The notes: generated from the sequence alone by a model not told the origin. DNA of 64,000 nucleotides from Butyrivibrio sp. MB2005 (GCF_000424285.1 NZ_AUJP01000004.1:62001-126000), one strand, 5' to 3'; positions 37,566 through 47,139 are shown, counted from the first letter of the stretch. Made by a program: numbers and translations.

Positions 37566-38585
37566 ATGAGAATTGCCAGTAGTAACATCAACCTGATTTC
37601 AGAGAGAAAATATGTGTCACGCTCTGAATTTCGAATGGAGAAAGGGATGACTTCCATCAGTAACAAAAGTGAAGGGGTAGCAGATTTCAGGGATGTACTG
37701 TTTACCAATTATAATGCGGAGGGAGAATTTGCTGTTATGAGCGACACTCCGGAAGATAAGAAGGTGTCGGAGATAGATGAGCTAAGGCGGCAGATCGTTG
37801 AAAAGCTTCTAAATATTATGCAGATATTATTCGGAGGTAGCGAAGGCAAAAACAGTAGAACCAGTGAGTATATGAAGGAGTTAACCTCCAAAATGAATGC
37901 AGGTTCATATCAGCTAATGAGTGTAACTACTTCTACATACACTCGTATAGAAGAGGAACACACAGCGTTTGAGGCTAGTGGCATTGCCATGACAGAGGAT
38001 GGAAGGGAGCTTCATTTTGGAATAAATGTTTCCATGACAAGCAGGTTCTGCGAGTCCATAGGAGTAACACATATGCAGCCGGCACAGCTAATTGACCCAC
38101 TTGTAATAAATGTGGGAAGCGGCGTTACAAGTATTTCTGATCAATCCTTTACCTTTGATCTTGATGCTGATGGAGAAGAGGATGAGATAAAAAAGCTTGG
38201 CCACGGCAGCGGCTTTCTAGCCTATGACAGAAATGGTGACGGCGTCATAAACAACGGAACTGAGCTATTTGGTGCTAAGAGTGGTGACGGCTTTGCAGAG
38301 CTGTCCGAGTTTGATAAGGACAATAATAACTGGATTGATGAAAATGATGAGATCTATGAAAAGCTCCGGGTATGGTGCCATGATGAGAATGGTAAAGAAA
38401 CTCTTATGACATTAAAGGAGGCAGACGTTGGAGCTATTTATCTTGGAAAAGCAGATACAGATTTTACATCCAGGGGAAGTGATTTCATGATCAATGCTCA
38501 GTTTAGATCAAGCGGAGTATTTCTAAAGGAATCGACGGGTGAAGCGGGAGTGGTCCATCAGATAGATATGGCCAAGATATCCTGA
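37566..38585 (+). CDS. Predicted calcium-binding (EF-hand/dockerin-like) protein of unknown function
   Basis: A 339-residue protein without signal peptide. The N-terminus MRIASSNINLISER resembles a group of bacterial hypothetical proteins that start with a similar SSxxxL motif. The C-terminal half has three acidic loops of calcium-binding type: DLDADGEEDEI (198-208), YDRNGDGVINNG (220-231) and DKDNNNWIDENDE (250-262), with ELFG between, a layout also found near the C-termini of RTX-type proteins. An amphipathic helix with an LFGG end lies at about 68-92. Function is unknown. GGAGGG precedes the ATG. A strong bidirectional terminator follows. Confidence 0.8.
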   Translation: MRIASSNINLISERKYVSRSEFRMEKGMTSISNKSEGVADFRDVLFTNYNAEGEFAVMSDTPEDKKVSEIDELRRQIVEKLLNIMQILFGGSEGKNSRTSEYMKELTSKMNAGSYQLMSVTTSTYTRIEEEHTAFEASGIAMTEDGRELHFGINVSMTSRFCESIGVTHMQPAQLIDPLVINVGSGVTSISDQSFTFDLDADGEEDEIKKLGHGSGFLAYDRNGDGVINNGTELFGAKSGDGFAELSEFDKDNNNWIDENDEIYEKLRVWCHDENGKETLMTLKEADVGAIYLGKADTDFTSRGSDFMINAQFRSSGVFLKESTGEAGVVHQIDMAKIS

Positions 38586-38589
38586 GAAT

Positions 38590-38635
38590 AAAAACGCAGC
38601 GGAATGAATGATACAAATTCCGCTGCGTTTTTTTG
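38590..38635. terminator. Bidirectional terminator between convergent genes
   Basis: A 15-bp stem, AAAACGCAGCGGAAT at 38591-38605 paired with its complement at 38617-38631 after an 11-base loop, with A-run on the left and T-run on the right. It can end transcripts of the calcium-binding-type gene and of the opposing queT-like gene. Confidence 0.9.
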
Positions 38636-38649
38636 TTCTTATATTGTTA

Positions 38650-39147
38650 TTACTGGGTTACTGAAGGTGTAAAAATGTACTTGCGAACAGGCATAAGTGC
38701 TGTGATCAGAACTGATCCGCAGATTACGCATGCAAGAATTTCACCGGCAGCAACTGTAACCATAAAGAAAGGAATGGTACCTTCCAGACCATACGCAAAC
38801 TTAAGTACAAAAGGAATAATAAGTGCATTTGAAACAACAGGCGGAAGAGTCACAAGGAATCTGTGATCCTTAAGCTTGTAAGAAGCTACCGCGGCAATTG
38901 CTGTAGCAAGTGTTCCAAATATGATGTCGGGAAGTGCACAGCCTGTGAGAACGTTGCTCAGAAAACATCCGATAATAACGCCCGGAACTGCAGCAGGTGT
39001 AAAAAATGGAAGTACGCAAAGTGCTTCGGAAATACGGAACTGAATAGCGCCGCTTGCAAGGTTGACTGTTGCTACCATCATGGTAAGCACAACATAGATA
39101 GCAGCTATAATGGCTGCCTGAGTCATAAATAATACATTCTTTTTCAT
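38650..39147 (-). CDS. queT: QueT-family transporter (queuosine precursor, ECF S-component)
   Basis: A 165-residue membrane protein with five or six helices. The pattern RISEALCVLPFFTPAAVPGVIIGCFLSN and the order of helices match the QueT family of ECF-type substrate-binding components, which are thought to take up queuosine precursors such as preQ1 together with a shared energising module encoded elsewhere. The leader can fold into a structure with an A-rich tail reaching the Shine-Dalgarno, as expected for a preQ1-sensing RNA. AAAGGAG lies seven bases before the ATG. Confidence 0.88.
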   Translation of the reverse strand: MKKNVLFMTQAAIIAAIYVVLTMMVATVNLASGAIQFRISEALCVLPFFTPAAVPGVIIGCFLSNVLTGCALPDIIFGTLATAIAAVASYKLKDHRFLVTLPPVVSNALIIPFVLKFAYGLEGTIPFFMVTVAAGEILACVICGSVLITALMPVRKYIFTPSVTQ

Positions 39148-39151
39148 TTCT

Positions 39152-39214
39152 GTCTCCTTTAGGTTTTTGCGAGTGGGAAGGAAGACTTACATATAAATAA
39201 GTCGTAAACACTCG
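39152..39214 (-). promoter_or_regulatory. Structured leader of queT, possible preQ1-type riboswitch
   Basis: On the minus strand an outer stem CGAGTG/CACTCG (39214-39209 with 39175-39170) encloses an inner hairpin GACTTA/TAAGTC (39203-39198 with 39189-39184, 8-base loop). The 3' tail is CAAAAACC-TAAA-GGAG, ending in the queT Shine-Dalgarno. The TTTA just inside the outer stem can pair with TAAA of the tail, a pseudoknot like that of preQ1 riboswitches. The extra inner hairpin is not part of the minimal preQ1-I class. The pairing is seen; the ligand is inferred from the gene it controls. Confidence 0.45.
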
Positions 39215-39268
39215 TATTAAAAATGTAGCGTATGCTAATATAACACCCGAAGCAATTAATGGCAAGCA

Positions 39269-40408
39269 TTATTTTTCAGGATTCATAATTATGTCTATTA
39301 TCATATCCTGACTTTCTGTAGGCATATCCTCATATATTGGAAGGACAAGAACTTTTTTGGAAAGGTCTCTTGCTGCATCAAGGCTGCAGTTCTTATATTT
39401 GTTTTTAAAGCAGCTCTGATCGGAGGTTACGGGATGGAAATATTTTCTGGTATAAATATCCTTCTCCCTTAGCTTGGTGTAAAGCATATCTCTGGTAATG
39501 GCATAGTCATCCTCAAGAATTATGGGATAGTAAGCATAGTTCCTTGTGGCATCCTTTCTCGGGTTAAGGAAACTGATGCCGGTCACGGATGTTAGCGCAT
39601 CGTCATACCTTTTTGCACATTGGCTTCTTGATTCAATAGCGGCATCTATATGCTTTAAATTGCAAAGGCCCATTATTGCGCAGAATTCATTCATTTTGGC
39701 ATTTGCTCCAACCTCTACAACCCGCTCCTCACCACGGATTCCGAAGTTTTTAAGATTGTAGAGCTTTTCATAAAGGGCAGGATCGGAGAATACTGCCGCG
39801 CCGCCCTCGATGGTATTAAATACCTTGGTGGCATGGAAGCTGAAAATTGAGGTATCACCGAGATTGCCAACTCCGACGGATTCCTCTTTATTTCCGGAGG
39901 AAGACTTCATTATGATTTTTTCACCAAAGGCGTGGGCTGCATCATAAATGACCTTAAGGCCATAGTTATAGGCAATTTCTTCAATTCTCTCATAATTACA
40001 GATGTTGCCGTAAACATGCACAGGCATGATAGCCACGGTTTTTTCTGTTATCAGATCTTCAATTTTGCTCTCATCAATTGTGCCATCCTCCGGCTTTATA
40101 TCGCAGAATACCGGTTCAAGCCTGTTTCTTACGATGGCGTGAGTCGTGGAAATAAAGGTGAAGGGTGTAGTAATAACTTCGCTGCCCTCAGGAAATCCAA
40201 AGGACTGGAGCGTGAGCTCCAAGGACATGTGACCATTCACCATAAGGGAGACAAAGGGGACATCTAAAAATGTTCTCATTTTGTCTTCAAGCTCTCTGTG
40301 ATAGTGACCCATATTTGTGAGCATGTGGGTATCCCATAGAGGCTTTATGGCTTCGATGTATTCTTCATAAGATGGCATGGATGATTTGGTGATAAATATT
40401 TTACTCAT
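39269..40408 (-). CDS. DegT/DnrJ/EryC1/StrS-family sugar aminotransferase
   Basis: A 379-residue PLP-dependent aminotransferase. The PLP aspartate lies in VIYDAAHAFG and the Schiff-base lysine in FSFHATKVFNTIEGG, followed by the glycine pair. The first-domain TPFTFISTTHAIV and the C-terminal YTRKYFHPV match nucleotide-sugar aminotransferases such as FdtB or VioA rather than catabolic enzymes. It would add an amino group to a keto-deoxy sugar nucleotide. It overlaps the upstream glycosyltransferase gene by four bases (ATGA), so both are probably made together. Confidence 0.9.
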   Translation of the reverse strand: MSKIFITKSSMPSYEEYIEAIKPLWDTHMLTNMGHYHRELEDKMRTFLDVPFVSLMVNGHMSLELTLQSFGFPEGSEVITTPFTFISTTHAIVRNRLEPVFCDIKPEDGTIDESKIEDLITEKTVAIMPVHVYGNICNYERIEEIAYNYGLKVIYDAAHAFGEKIIMKSSSGNKEESVGVGNLGDTSIFSFHATKVFNTIEGGAAVFSDPALYEKLYNLKNFGIRGEERVVEVGANAKMNEFCAIMGLCNLKHIDAAIESRSQCAKRYDDALTSVTGISFLNPRKDATRNYAYYPIILEDDYAITRDMLYTKLREKDIYTRKYFHPVTSDQSCFKNKYKNCSLDAARDLSKKVLVLPIYEDMPTESQDMIIDIIMNPEK

Positions 40409-41949
40409 TGTGCTCTCCCTATCTCGACTGCTTTGTCGATGAGCTTTTGAAGTTCTGCTTTGATATCAACGTTTGCAGTTTTGTTCTTCTGAGATGCCCT
40501 GGCTTTGTCTGACTGTTCTTTATAAAAGGTGTTATCTGTGATGTACCTATGAGCAAGGGATATCATCTCTTCATAGTCTTTACATATAAAATCCTCACCT
40601 GCAAAAGCACTTACGTCGCAGTCCGGAAGTGTGATCACAGGAATTCCGTTAATAAGTGATCTTAATGCGCCTCCTGCACCGCCTGATCTTTTGGGATTCA
40701 GGAAAAGATCGGTGATACGAACTGTCTGAACAAAGTCTTCTCTGTAACCAAGTCTTACTGTGTGAGTATCGATGTCTTCGGGAAGTGGAAGCTCGTAAAT
40801 TCCGATTATTACGAAGGTTACATTTTCATTTTCTGCAAGTATTCTGCTCATAACAGCTTTGAATTCATCAGTGATCTCATCATCAAGACGATTTCCTATT
40901 ATGGATATAACAAAGGAATCTTTGTCTATTCCAAAAGCTTCTTTTGAATACTTTTTTTCCGTGGCACTTTCTGTAAGAGGCAGGGACTTAAGATTGATAT
41001 AAAGAGTCTCCTGACCCTGGGAATGTATAAATTCCTCCTCTTCCTCTGCCTGATTTTTCTGATAGGACACCAGCAGGTGAGCATCAGATATGTCATAGTT
41101 ATTTCCTGCAGGAATCGAGATGAAGGTGGACATTGACCGCCATAACAGGTCTGTGCGGGGAAAACCGCCAAACTGAAGTATGAATTCAGGCTGTTTGTAA
41201 TACAGTGCACCGATAACTTCAATCAGCTTGTCGCGTGATGCGCTGTTTAAATCAATCTGATAATAATGGATGTCCTCATCATGAAAACGATATACCTGAT
41301 CACCCCAGTCAGGAAAATAGTTAGGAGTGACTATATCGCCTGCCCAGTAAGCAGCGGTGGAATTAATATCAACAGGTTCTCCCATAACAAGGAGCTGAAC
41401 AAGATAGCCAAAGTATTTTTGCAGATACCAGCAAAGGGACAGCACAAGTCTTGAGGGCGCATGTCTCTCGCCAAGAAGCTGGCCTGTTACAACAAAAATA
41501 AGGTTATGATTGCGCTGCTCGTACGGAATCATGTCGATGGAAACATTAAGCTCGCGGATAAATCTCTCGGAGAGATGCCTGTTTAGTTTTCTCATGAAAG
41601 GGTAGTCATCTCTTTTTCCACCGGCAAAACGATAATATCTTGTTTGAAAAAGAAGAGCCGACGTAAGCTTAATATCGAGGGGATCAGTTAGCATAATATT
41701 CTCAATCCTGACAAGGTATTCAGGATCAGAGGTGCTAAGATAAACCGCAGACAAAAAAAGAATATGTAACTGTACATCATCGGAAAAAGCCCGGTCAGAA
41801 AGAGAAAGGAGTTCATCAGGACTCCAACCGGAATTCTTTATTTCAGAAGTAAGCGCATCGATATTGGATTCGTAGTCATCAGTGCGCTCAGGATAGTTCG
41901 AATTAATTACAGCCAAAACCCTGTCACACAGGTTTTCAAAGCTTTTCAT
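40405..41949 (-). CDS. Glycosyltransferase-like protein with C-terminal GT-B half
   Basis: A 514-residue soluble protein. The N-terminal 230 residues are helical and not recognised. From about 230 the protein has a GT-B-like arrangement: FILQFGGFPRTDLLWRSM, then a second Rossmann-type domain with IDKDSFVISIIGNRLDDE, VTFVIIGIYELPLPE, and the donor-site-like NPKRSGGAGGALRSLINGIPVITLPDC. This pattern resembles group 1 and GT41-type transferases. It likely glycosylates a surface polymer or protein, using the sugar aminated by the downstream aminotransferase. A run of ten G residues (minus strand) lies four bases before the ATG and serves as the only Shine-Dalgarno-like sequence. Confidence 0.75.
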   Translation of the reverse strand: MKSFENLCDRVLAVINSNYPERTDDYESNIDALTSEIKNSGWSPDELLSLSDRAFSDDVQLHILFLSAVYLSTSDPEYLVRIENIMLTDPLDIKLTSALLFQTRYYRFAGGKRDDYPFMRKLNRHLSERFIRELNVSIDMIPYEQRNHNLIFVVTGQLLGERHAPSRLVLSLCWYLQKYFGYLVQLLVMGEPVDINSTAAYWAGDIVTPNYFPDWGDQVYRFHDEDIHYYQIDLNSASRDKLIEVIGALYYKQPEFILQFGGFPRTDLLWRSMSTFISIPAGNNYDISDAHLLVSYQKNQAEEEEEFIHSQGQETLYINLKSLPLTESATEKKYSKEAFGIDKDSFVISIIGNRLDDEITDEFKAVMSRILAENENVTFVIIGIYELPLPEDIDTHTVRLGYREDFVQTVRITDLFLNPKRSGGAGGALRSLINGIPVITLPDCDVSAFAGEDFICKDYEEMISLAHRYITDNTFYKEQSDKARASQKNKTANVDIKAELQKLIDKAVEIGRAQ

Positions 41950-41953
41950 GTTT

Positions 41954-41963
41954 CCCCCCCCCC
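41954..41963. repeat. Homopolymer tract of ten C/G at the start of the glycosyltransferase gene
   Basis: Ten consecutive C on the plus strand (G on the coding strand) lie between an upstream in-frame ATG (41967) and the likely start ATG (41949). Length changes would shift the upstream start out of frame and alter the Shine-Dalgarno-like run. Such tracts are slippage-prone. Confidence 0.8.
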
Positions 41964-42040
41964 TCATCAAAGCTCTCGTAAAAAAGTGTGCATATATTAT
42001 TATTTATCGACATCCTATGTTCATATTATACTCTGAATTG

Positions 42041-42049
42041 TGGTAAAAT
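42041..42049 (+). promoter_or_regulatory. Extended -10 promoter of the GH38/57-like gene
   Basis: TGG followed by TAAAAT (42041-42049), identical in form to the element before GH115. The ATG is 36 bases downstream with GGGGGA in between. The divergent glycosyltransferase gene probably uses the TATAAT seen on the opposite strand nearby. Confidence 0.5.
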
Positions 42050-42084
42050 ATGAAAAGAAAATTTTGTTTGGGGGACGTTGACTT

Positions 42085-44844
42085 ATGGGGATGAATCATA
42101 GGATTCATATCGGCTTGAATTTTCATGTAAATTTCTGCCACGCTGATCGTGGTGATTCCAATGACAATAACGGATTTGGCAGAGACCTTGCCCAGATTCG
42201 CAGTATCCTTGAGATACTTGGAAAAGCAAATAATGAAGGGCAGCCTGTGCGTGCAGCATGGGATTTTGAGAATGAATATACTCTTGGAAGAATTCTTCCA
42301 TCACTGGGGCCTGATGTGATTGAGGGCGTAAAAGCAAGACTGAGGGAGAGAGGCGATGAGCTTATGATCTCCGGAAGTCATGCGGATATTTTTGCTGCCA
42401 TGACTGGAGAAGAGCTAAAGGTAGCGGTCAAGGGAGCAAACAATATTTTGGGGGATACATCCGATACCCTGTGCTCTTATAAAAATATCTTTTCGCCAAC
42501 ACAGATCGGCCTTCTGAAAAAAACAGGAGTAAGAGCTGTAGTCCTTGGTAACAGTAGTATCGGTCCCGATGCGCTTTCCACAGTAGCGCCTGAACTTAGA
42601 AAATCGGCTTTTGTTCAATATAATCCCACAACCTACAGACATGGCAATGAATCCATCACGGTAATGCCATCATATTCACCGGCAGATCTTGTGGATGCAG
42701 GAGCACTTAAAAATCTTCTTTTGGAGCTTCGTGAAAAACAGCTGTCGGGAGATATTGAGAGTGACCTTTTCCTTCTTATAAGTGAGGATATTAGTAGCCC
42801 GTTTTGGGAGAGACTTGGCATTCATTCTTTGTTTACGCCTGTAACAGGAACAGAAGGCCTTGCAGGATTCCTTAAGGATTTAAGGAAGCTTGATTATGTG
42901 GCTTATAATACCCCTTCAGGATATTTGAAGGATCACCCCGCTGTTTCTGAGTTTTCTTTTGCAGGGGATATTTCAGGCGCGGGAGATCTGTCAGCTATAG
43001 GTGAACTTCCCTATGAAAGACTTTTCCATACAAGGGCGGATAGAGCCAGAATGTACAGCAAAACATACGCTGCAGATAAGGCATCCGAGACATTATCTTC
43101 AAGAGTTAAGCTTTTATCCGGAATAGATTTTTCAGGAGTAAGTCCCGCTCCTTTAAGAGAGAGATTTGATGCTGCTGATAAGCTTTCACGTGAAATTCAG
43201 GAGACAGAGAGAAAAGCAGTCAACGAAAAAGAGATGTCCATGCGTACCAGTGGCCGTCAAAGGCTTAATAACAGCGCTATTGGCAAACATCTTTACTCCA
43301 GAAGAAAAGATGATGAAGAGAGAAATTCCTTTATCATAATGAATACAGCAGGTCAGAAAACCATGACCTTCCAGCTTGCTATAGAAAGCGGGCAGTGTCC
43401 CAAGATCGGTACACTTGTGCTTGAATGCGACGAGTGTCAGATAGACAGCTATACCGCCATCCCTATGGATTTCGACGGACGCTTTGTTGTAAGCGCCTTT
43501 GTGATGATGAGATTTGTGGAGGTTCAGAATACCTACAAGATTTATTATCACTTTGACAGATCAGATCTTCCTAAAGAAGTTCATAAGCCTTTGATCGAGG
43601 TAAAGCCTGAAGAGATTCCTGTTTTCCATGCAGAAGGTGCCATGAAGAGACTTCTTGAAGCACAGGGGAAACTTAAGAAACCCGAAGAACCCAAGCAGGA
43701 TGAGAACAAGGCTGTTGCTGACAGAATAGCTGCTATGAATGATGCAGCTTCTGTAGGAAGAGCAGCAGTAGCAAATGCTGTTACTGAAAAAGAATCCTAT
43801 GTTGTGGAGAGCAGAAGCAGGAATCTTAGAATTGTAATTACAGGAACAGGTGCCACCAAGGGAAAAGTGCGTGAAGTATTTTACGGCGATGAGAAAATCG
43901 GTGATGATCAGTTCCTTGCTTCATACCTTAAGTCAAATGGTGTCGTAAAAGAATTTGAGTGTAAGAAGATTGAGGATGTAGAGATTGCAGGAAGAGGTGA
44001 AGGCGTAAGGATAACAGGGGAAGTTCATGATTCCTTTGGAAGTGCACCCGGTAACTATACCCTTATGTTTATAAGTTCTCCTGCACTTAAAGGTGCTGAT
44101 GGAATCTTCGTTTATCTGGATGTAAAATATCCTGATCCGTCAGGTCTTGGAATAAAGAAGTACGAGGAAGTCGCACCCTTCCAGATTTCACCTTTATACA
44201 GGGCCGGCGTTTCTGTTATCAGGAAGGGCTTTGCCGGAGAGATCTCCGATTATCCCGTGTCAGGTTTTACAAAAACTGTAAGGGAGAACTCAAATGTCAG
44301 CTCATTTAATCATCAGCTGACAGCAGGACTTGTGGGATTAAAAGGCGCTTTATCAGGTCTTACCATAAGCTTTGCAAGAGAGGTTCTTGGCAGCATGGCG
44401 GTATGTCCCGGAAGACTTGTTACTGACGGCGACGGACAGCATGTAAGCCTTAATCCGTTTGGAACCTATGGCAGGAGCGACAGGAAATATCCTTCTTTGA
44501 GCGCAGGAATAGTTCAGAAATACAGCGATATTGTAAATGAAGGAAAAGTCTACAACGCAGCTGAGGGCTATGGCGGTGTTCGTGAAAAAATGTGTATGTG
44601 CCTTGCAGGTTTTGCAGGTGCCAACATGACCGATGCGCAGATCGGTGAACTGACTGCCTTTAGTGACGGAGCAGTAATCTGCGGAGATGAAGCAGGAGTT
44701 ATACATCCCTTCGAGGGCGATAATGTCGAACTTCCCAGTAAGTTTAAAACACTTCCTGCAGGAAGCGATATGCCTGTAGATGAGATGCTTCTTAAACCCA
44801 TCAGGACTGAAATTGCTAAATACATAAAGGGTAAAAAGAAATAA
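42085..44844 (+). CDS. Large cytoplasmic protein with GH38/GH57-like N-terminal half
   Basis: A 919-residue protein without signal peptide. The first 300 residues resemble the barrel of GH38/GH57-type glycosidases: IHIGLNFHVNFCH at the start, then AAWDFENEYTL (about 57-67), GDELMISGSH, NIFSPTQIGLLKKTGV and VVLGNSS. These hint at a metal- or acid-based glycosidase or deacetylase, but catalytic residues cannot be fixed by eye. The middle (about 395-510) looks beta-rich and the C-terminal part (about 555-919) matches nothing I know. It starts a two-gene unit with the YfhO protein six bases downstream, in an envelope-glycan region, so a role in making or trimming a surface polymer is possible. 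Confidence 0.6.
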   Translation: MGMNHRIHIGLNFHVNFCHADRGDSNDNNGFGRDLAQIRSILEILGKANNEGQPVRAAWDFENEYTLGRILPSLGPDVIEGVKARLRERGDELMISGSHADIFAAMTGEELKVAVKGANNILGDTSDTLCSYKNIFSPTQIGLLKKTGVRAVVLGNSSIGPDALSTVAPELRKSAFVQYNPTTYRHGNESITVMPSYSPADLVDAGALKNLLLELREKQLSGDIESDLFLLISEDISSPFWERLGIHSLFTPVTGTEGLAGFLKDLRKLDYVAYNTPSGYLKDHPAVSEFSFAGDISGAGDLSAIGELPYERLFHTRADRARMYSKTYAADKASETLSSRVKLLSGIDFSGVSPAPLRERFDAADKLSREIQETERKAVNEKEMSMRTSGRQRLNNSAIGKHLYSRRKDDEERNSFIIMNTAGQKTMTFQLAIESGQCPKIGTLVLECDECQIDSYTAIPMDFDGRFVVSAFVMMRFVEVQNTYKIYYHFDRSDLPKEVHKPLIEVKPEEIPVFHAEGAMKRLLEAQGKLKKPEEPKQDENKAVADRIAAMNDAASVGRAAVANAVTEKESYVVESRSRNLRIVITGTGATKGKVREVFYGDEKIGDDQFLASYLKSNGVVKEFECKKIEDVEIAGRGEGVRITGEVHDSFGSAPGNYTLMFISSPALKGADGIFVYLDVKYPDPSGLGIKKYEEVAPFQISPLYRAGVSVIRKGFAGEISDYPVSGFTKTVRENSNVSSFNHQLTAGLVGLKGALSGLTISFAREVLGSMAVCPGRLVTDGDGQHVSLNPFGTYGRSDRKYPSLSAGIVQKYSDIVNEGKVYNAAEGYGGVREKMCMCLAGFAGANMTDAQIGELTAFSDGAVICGDEAGVIHPFEGDNVELPSKFKTLPAGSDMPVDEMLLKPIRTEIAKYIKGKKK

Positions 44845-44850
44845 ATATTG

Positions 44851-47139
44851 ATGAACAAACGTAATGATTTTTCAAAAGGAGCTATGACAGGATGTGTGGC
44901 AGCGCTGCTAACGGCAGCGTTGTTCATGGCTATTTGCATGATAGAAAGAATAGCTCCTTTTGGTGACAAAACATTTTTATATCTGGATATGAAACAGCAA
45001 TATGTTGATTTCTATTCCTATTACAAAGCCGTCTTCCATGGTCAGGACGGCTTTTTGTGGTCTGAAAACTGCGGACTTGGAAGTAGCATGACGGGTATCT
45101 GGACATACTACCTGACAAGTCCTTTTCTAATACCCTTTATCTTTATATCTGAAAAAATGATTCCCACAGCGGTAACATTTCTTATATGTGCAAAGATGGT
45201 AATGGCAGCTTTTTCAATGGGAGTACTTTTGAATTATCTTTCAGAAAACATCGAGAGAAGTTTCTTTGATGAAGAGACATTTACCGGCACTATGGTGAAG
45301 GCGGTTTTTGGTACAGCGTATGCTTTTAGCGGCTGGATGGTATCCAACATGACAAATACCATGTGGGTTGACGTGGCAGCGATTTTGCCTCTGGTTTTTA
45401 TGCTTTATCTGAAGCTCCTTAGGAATGAAGAAAAGGTCAGAGTCTTTTATGTTATATCTGCGATGGCAATGATTTATCTGAATTATTACATCGCTTTTAT
45501 GACAGCTTTGTTCCTGGTGATCTATACGATTTTGCTCTTAGTTTTAAGACTGATTGATGGCAAAAGCTTTATCAGAGTTACTCTTTATTCGTTACTGTCG
45601 ACGATACTTGATATTTGGTTTTTGATTCCTGTTGTTTTTACTTTAAAGGGAAGCAACAAGGATCACAGCAAAGGCTTATCGGCAGCATTTCATAATATAC
45701 TGCCATCATCTGAAGCTGTAGGTAAAGACATCTCGCCCTTAAGCGTTATTTCAAAGCTATTTACAATGAGCTACGACAGTATAGAGATAATGGACGGACT
45801 TCCCAATATTTATGTGGGCACGGCGGTTTTTGTGGTTGTTATTCTTTTCTTTTTAAATCTCAGGATTGGTTTTAAGAAAAAGATGGCTGCATTATTTTTT
45901 GTGCTGATTACGATTGCATTTTTCTGCGTAGATGCACTTAATAAGCTTGCTCATTTTGGGACTGATGCTTACGGCTACCTTTACAGATACTCGGTTATCT
46001 TTTCATTCTTTTGTCTGATATTTGGATTTGTATGTCTGTGCAATGGGGATGGAATTACTGCCGGCGGAACACTTATAAGCGGCGTAATTGCAGAGCTCTT
46101 ATTGGTTTCCGTGTATGTGCTTCCTGTCAGATTTATTTCCAGAAAGGTACTTGTAATAAATACGGCAATTATCATAAGCATTACAGGTGCCATAATTTTG
46201 CATAGGGTATGTAAAGACAAAGCTGCATTAAGAAGATGTCTTGTGGTATTTTCCTTAGCTGTTTTGGTAGCAGAGCTCTCGCTTAATTTTATCTGGATCT
46301 ACAGACATCAGTCGGTTAATGCAACATCCAAAAGTGATTATATTAATCAGATGGATAGAATAAGATCAGCTCTTGATGTGATTGATGAACATGAAAAGAC
46401 CGGTGCAGATGGCGAAAATGCCGGTTACAGAATAGAGACCTACGCAGGCAGAACGGCCAATGACGGAATTCATTTTGGATATAGCAGTGTCTCTACCTAC
46501 AACAGTCTTTTGAAGGTGGAAGACAGAGTTTTGCTTTATAAGCTTGGCTTTAATGATAACGGTCTTTATACGGAATACGCAAAAGGAAATACCAGACTTG
46601 CGGATGAACTTCTTGGAATAAAATATATTATTACTGACGGCAGTACTGAGGCTGGAGAAGGGCAGCAGCTTATCGCACAGAATGTCCTTATGAATGAAAA
46701 GGTGCTTTCTTCTGATAAGTATATTGAGGAAAGAAATGTGAAGGAATGCATTAAATATGTTGAGACTGCTTCGGATTCAGATAATCCGTTTGAGGTTCAG
46801 AAGATTTTGTATGAAAAGCTGACCGGTAATGTTTGCGAAAACTTTGCAGAGGCAGACGTGGTAAGTGCAAAATCTCAGGATGGTGTAAGTCTTGATATTA
46901 CCGCAAAAGAAGATGGCGCTATGTATTTTTATATGGACAGAGATAAGGTTACAGAAAGAAGCTTAGAGCTTTATCTTGACGGAGAATTCCTTTCAGGCTA
47001 TGGAAATGCTTCAAGTCAGAAGGTTATATGTCTTGGATATTTTAAGAGTGGCGATAGCTGCAAATTGGAAATAAAAACGGATGCCATGGGAGATATTCCC
47101 GCAGCACCCGTTGTAGTTACCGAACGTTATTCTCACTAA
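44851..47139 (+). CDS. YfhO-family polytopic membrane protein
   Basis: A 762-residue membrane protein with about twelve helices followed by a 200-residue extracytoplasmic C-terminus. The early outer loop LYLDMKQQYVDFYSYY followed by WSENCGLGSSM and WTYYLTSPF is the YfhO pattern. YfhO proteins are GT-C-like; in Bacillus and Listeria a family member glycosylates lipoteichoic acid, so a role in decorating a polyglycerol phosphate polymer fits the LtaS-type enzyme nearby. A TTG three bases before the ATG is not used here. The last 23 bases overlap the end of the convergent GDPD gene. Confidence 0.88.
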   Translation: MNKRNDFSKGAMTGCVAALLTAALFMAICMIERIAPFGDKTFLYLDMKQQYVDFYSYYKAVFHGQDGFLWSENCGLGSSMTGIWTYYLTSPFLIPFIFISEKMIPTAVTFLICAKMVMAAFSMGVLLNYLSENIERSFFDEETFTGTMVKAVFGTAYAFSGWMVSNMTNTMWVDVAAILPLVFMLYLKLLRNEEKVRVFYVISAMAMIYLNYYIAFMTALFLVIYTILLLVLRLIDGKSFIRVTLYSLLSTILDIWFLIPVVFTLKGSNKDHSKGLSAAFHNILPSSEAVGKDISPLSVISKLFTMSYDSIEIMDGLPNIYVGTAVFVVVILFFLNLRIGFKKKMAALFFVLITIAFFCVDALNKLAHFGTDAYGYLYRYSVIFSFFCLIFGFVCLCNGDGITAGGTLISGVIAELLLVSVYVLPVRFISRKVLVINTAIIISITGAIILHRVCKDKAALRRCLVVFSLAVLVAELSLNFIWIYRHQSVNATSKSDYINQMDRIRSALDVIDEHEKTGADGENAGYRIETYAGRTANDGIHFGYSSVSTYNSLLKVEDRVLLYKLGFNDNGLYTEYAKGNTRLADELLGIKYIITDGSTEAGEGQQLIAQNVLMNEKVLSSDKYIEERNVKECIKYVETASDSDNPFEVQKILYEKLTGNVCENFAEADVVSAKSQDGVSLDITAKEDGAMYFYMDRDKVTERSLELYLDGEFLSGYGNASSQKVICLGYFKSGDSCKLEIKTDAMGDIPAAPVVVTERYSH

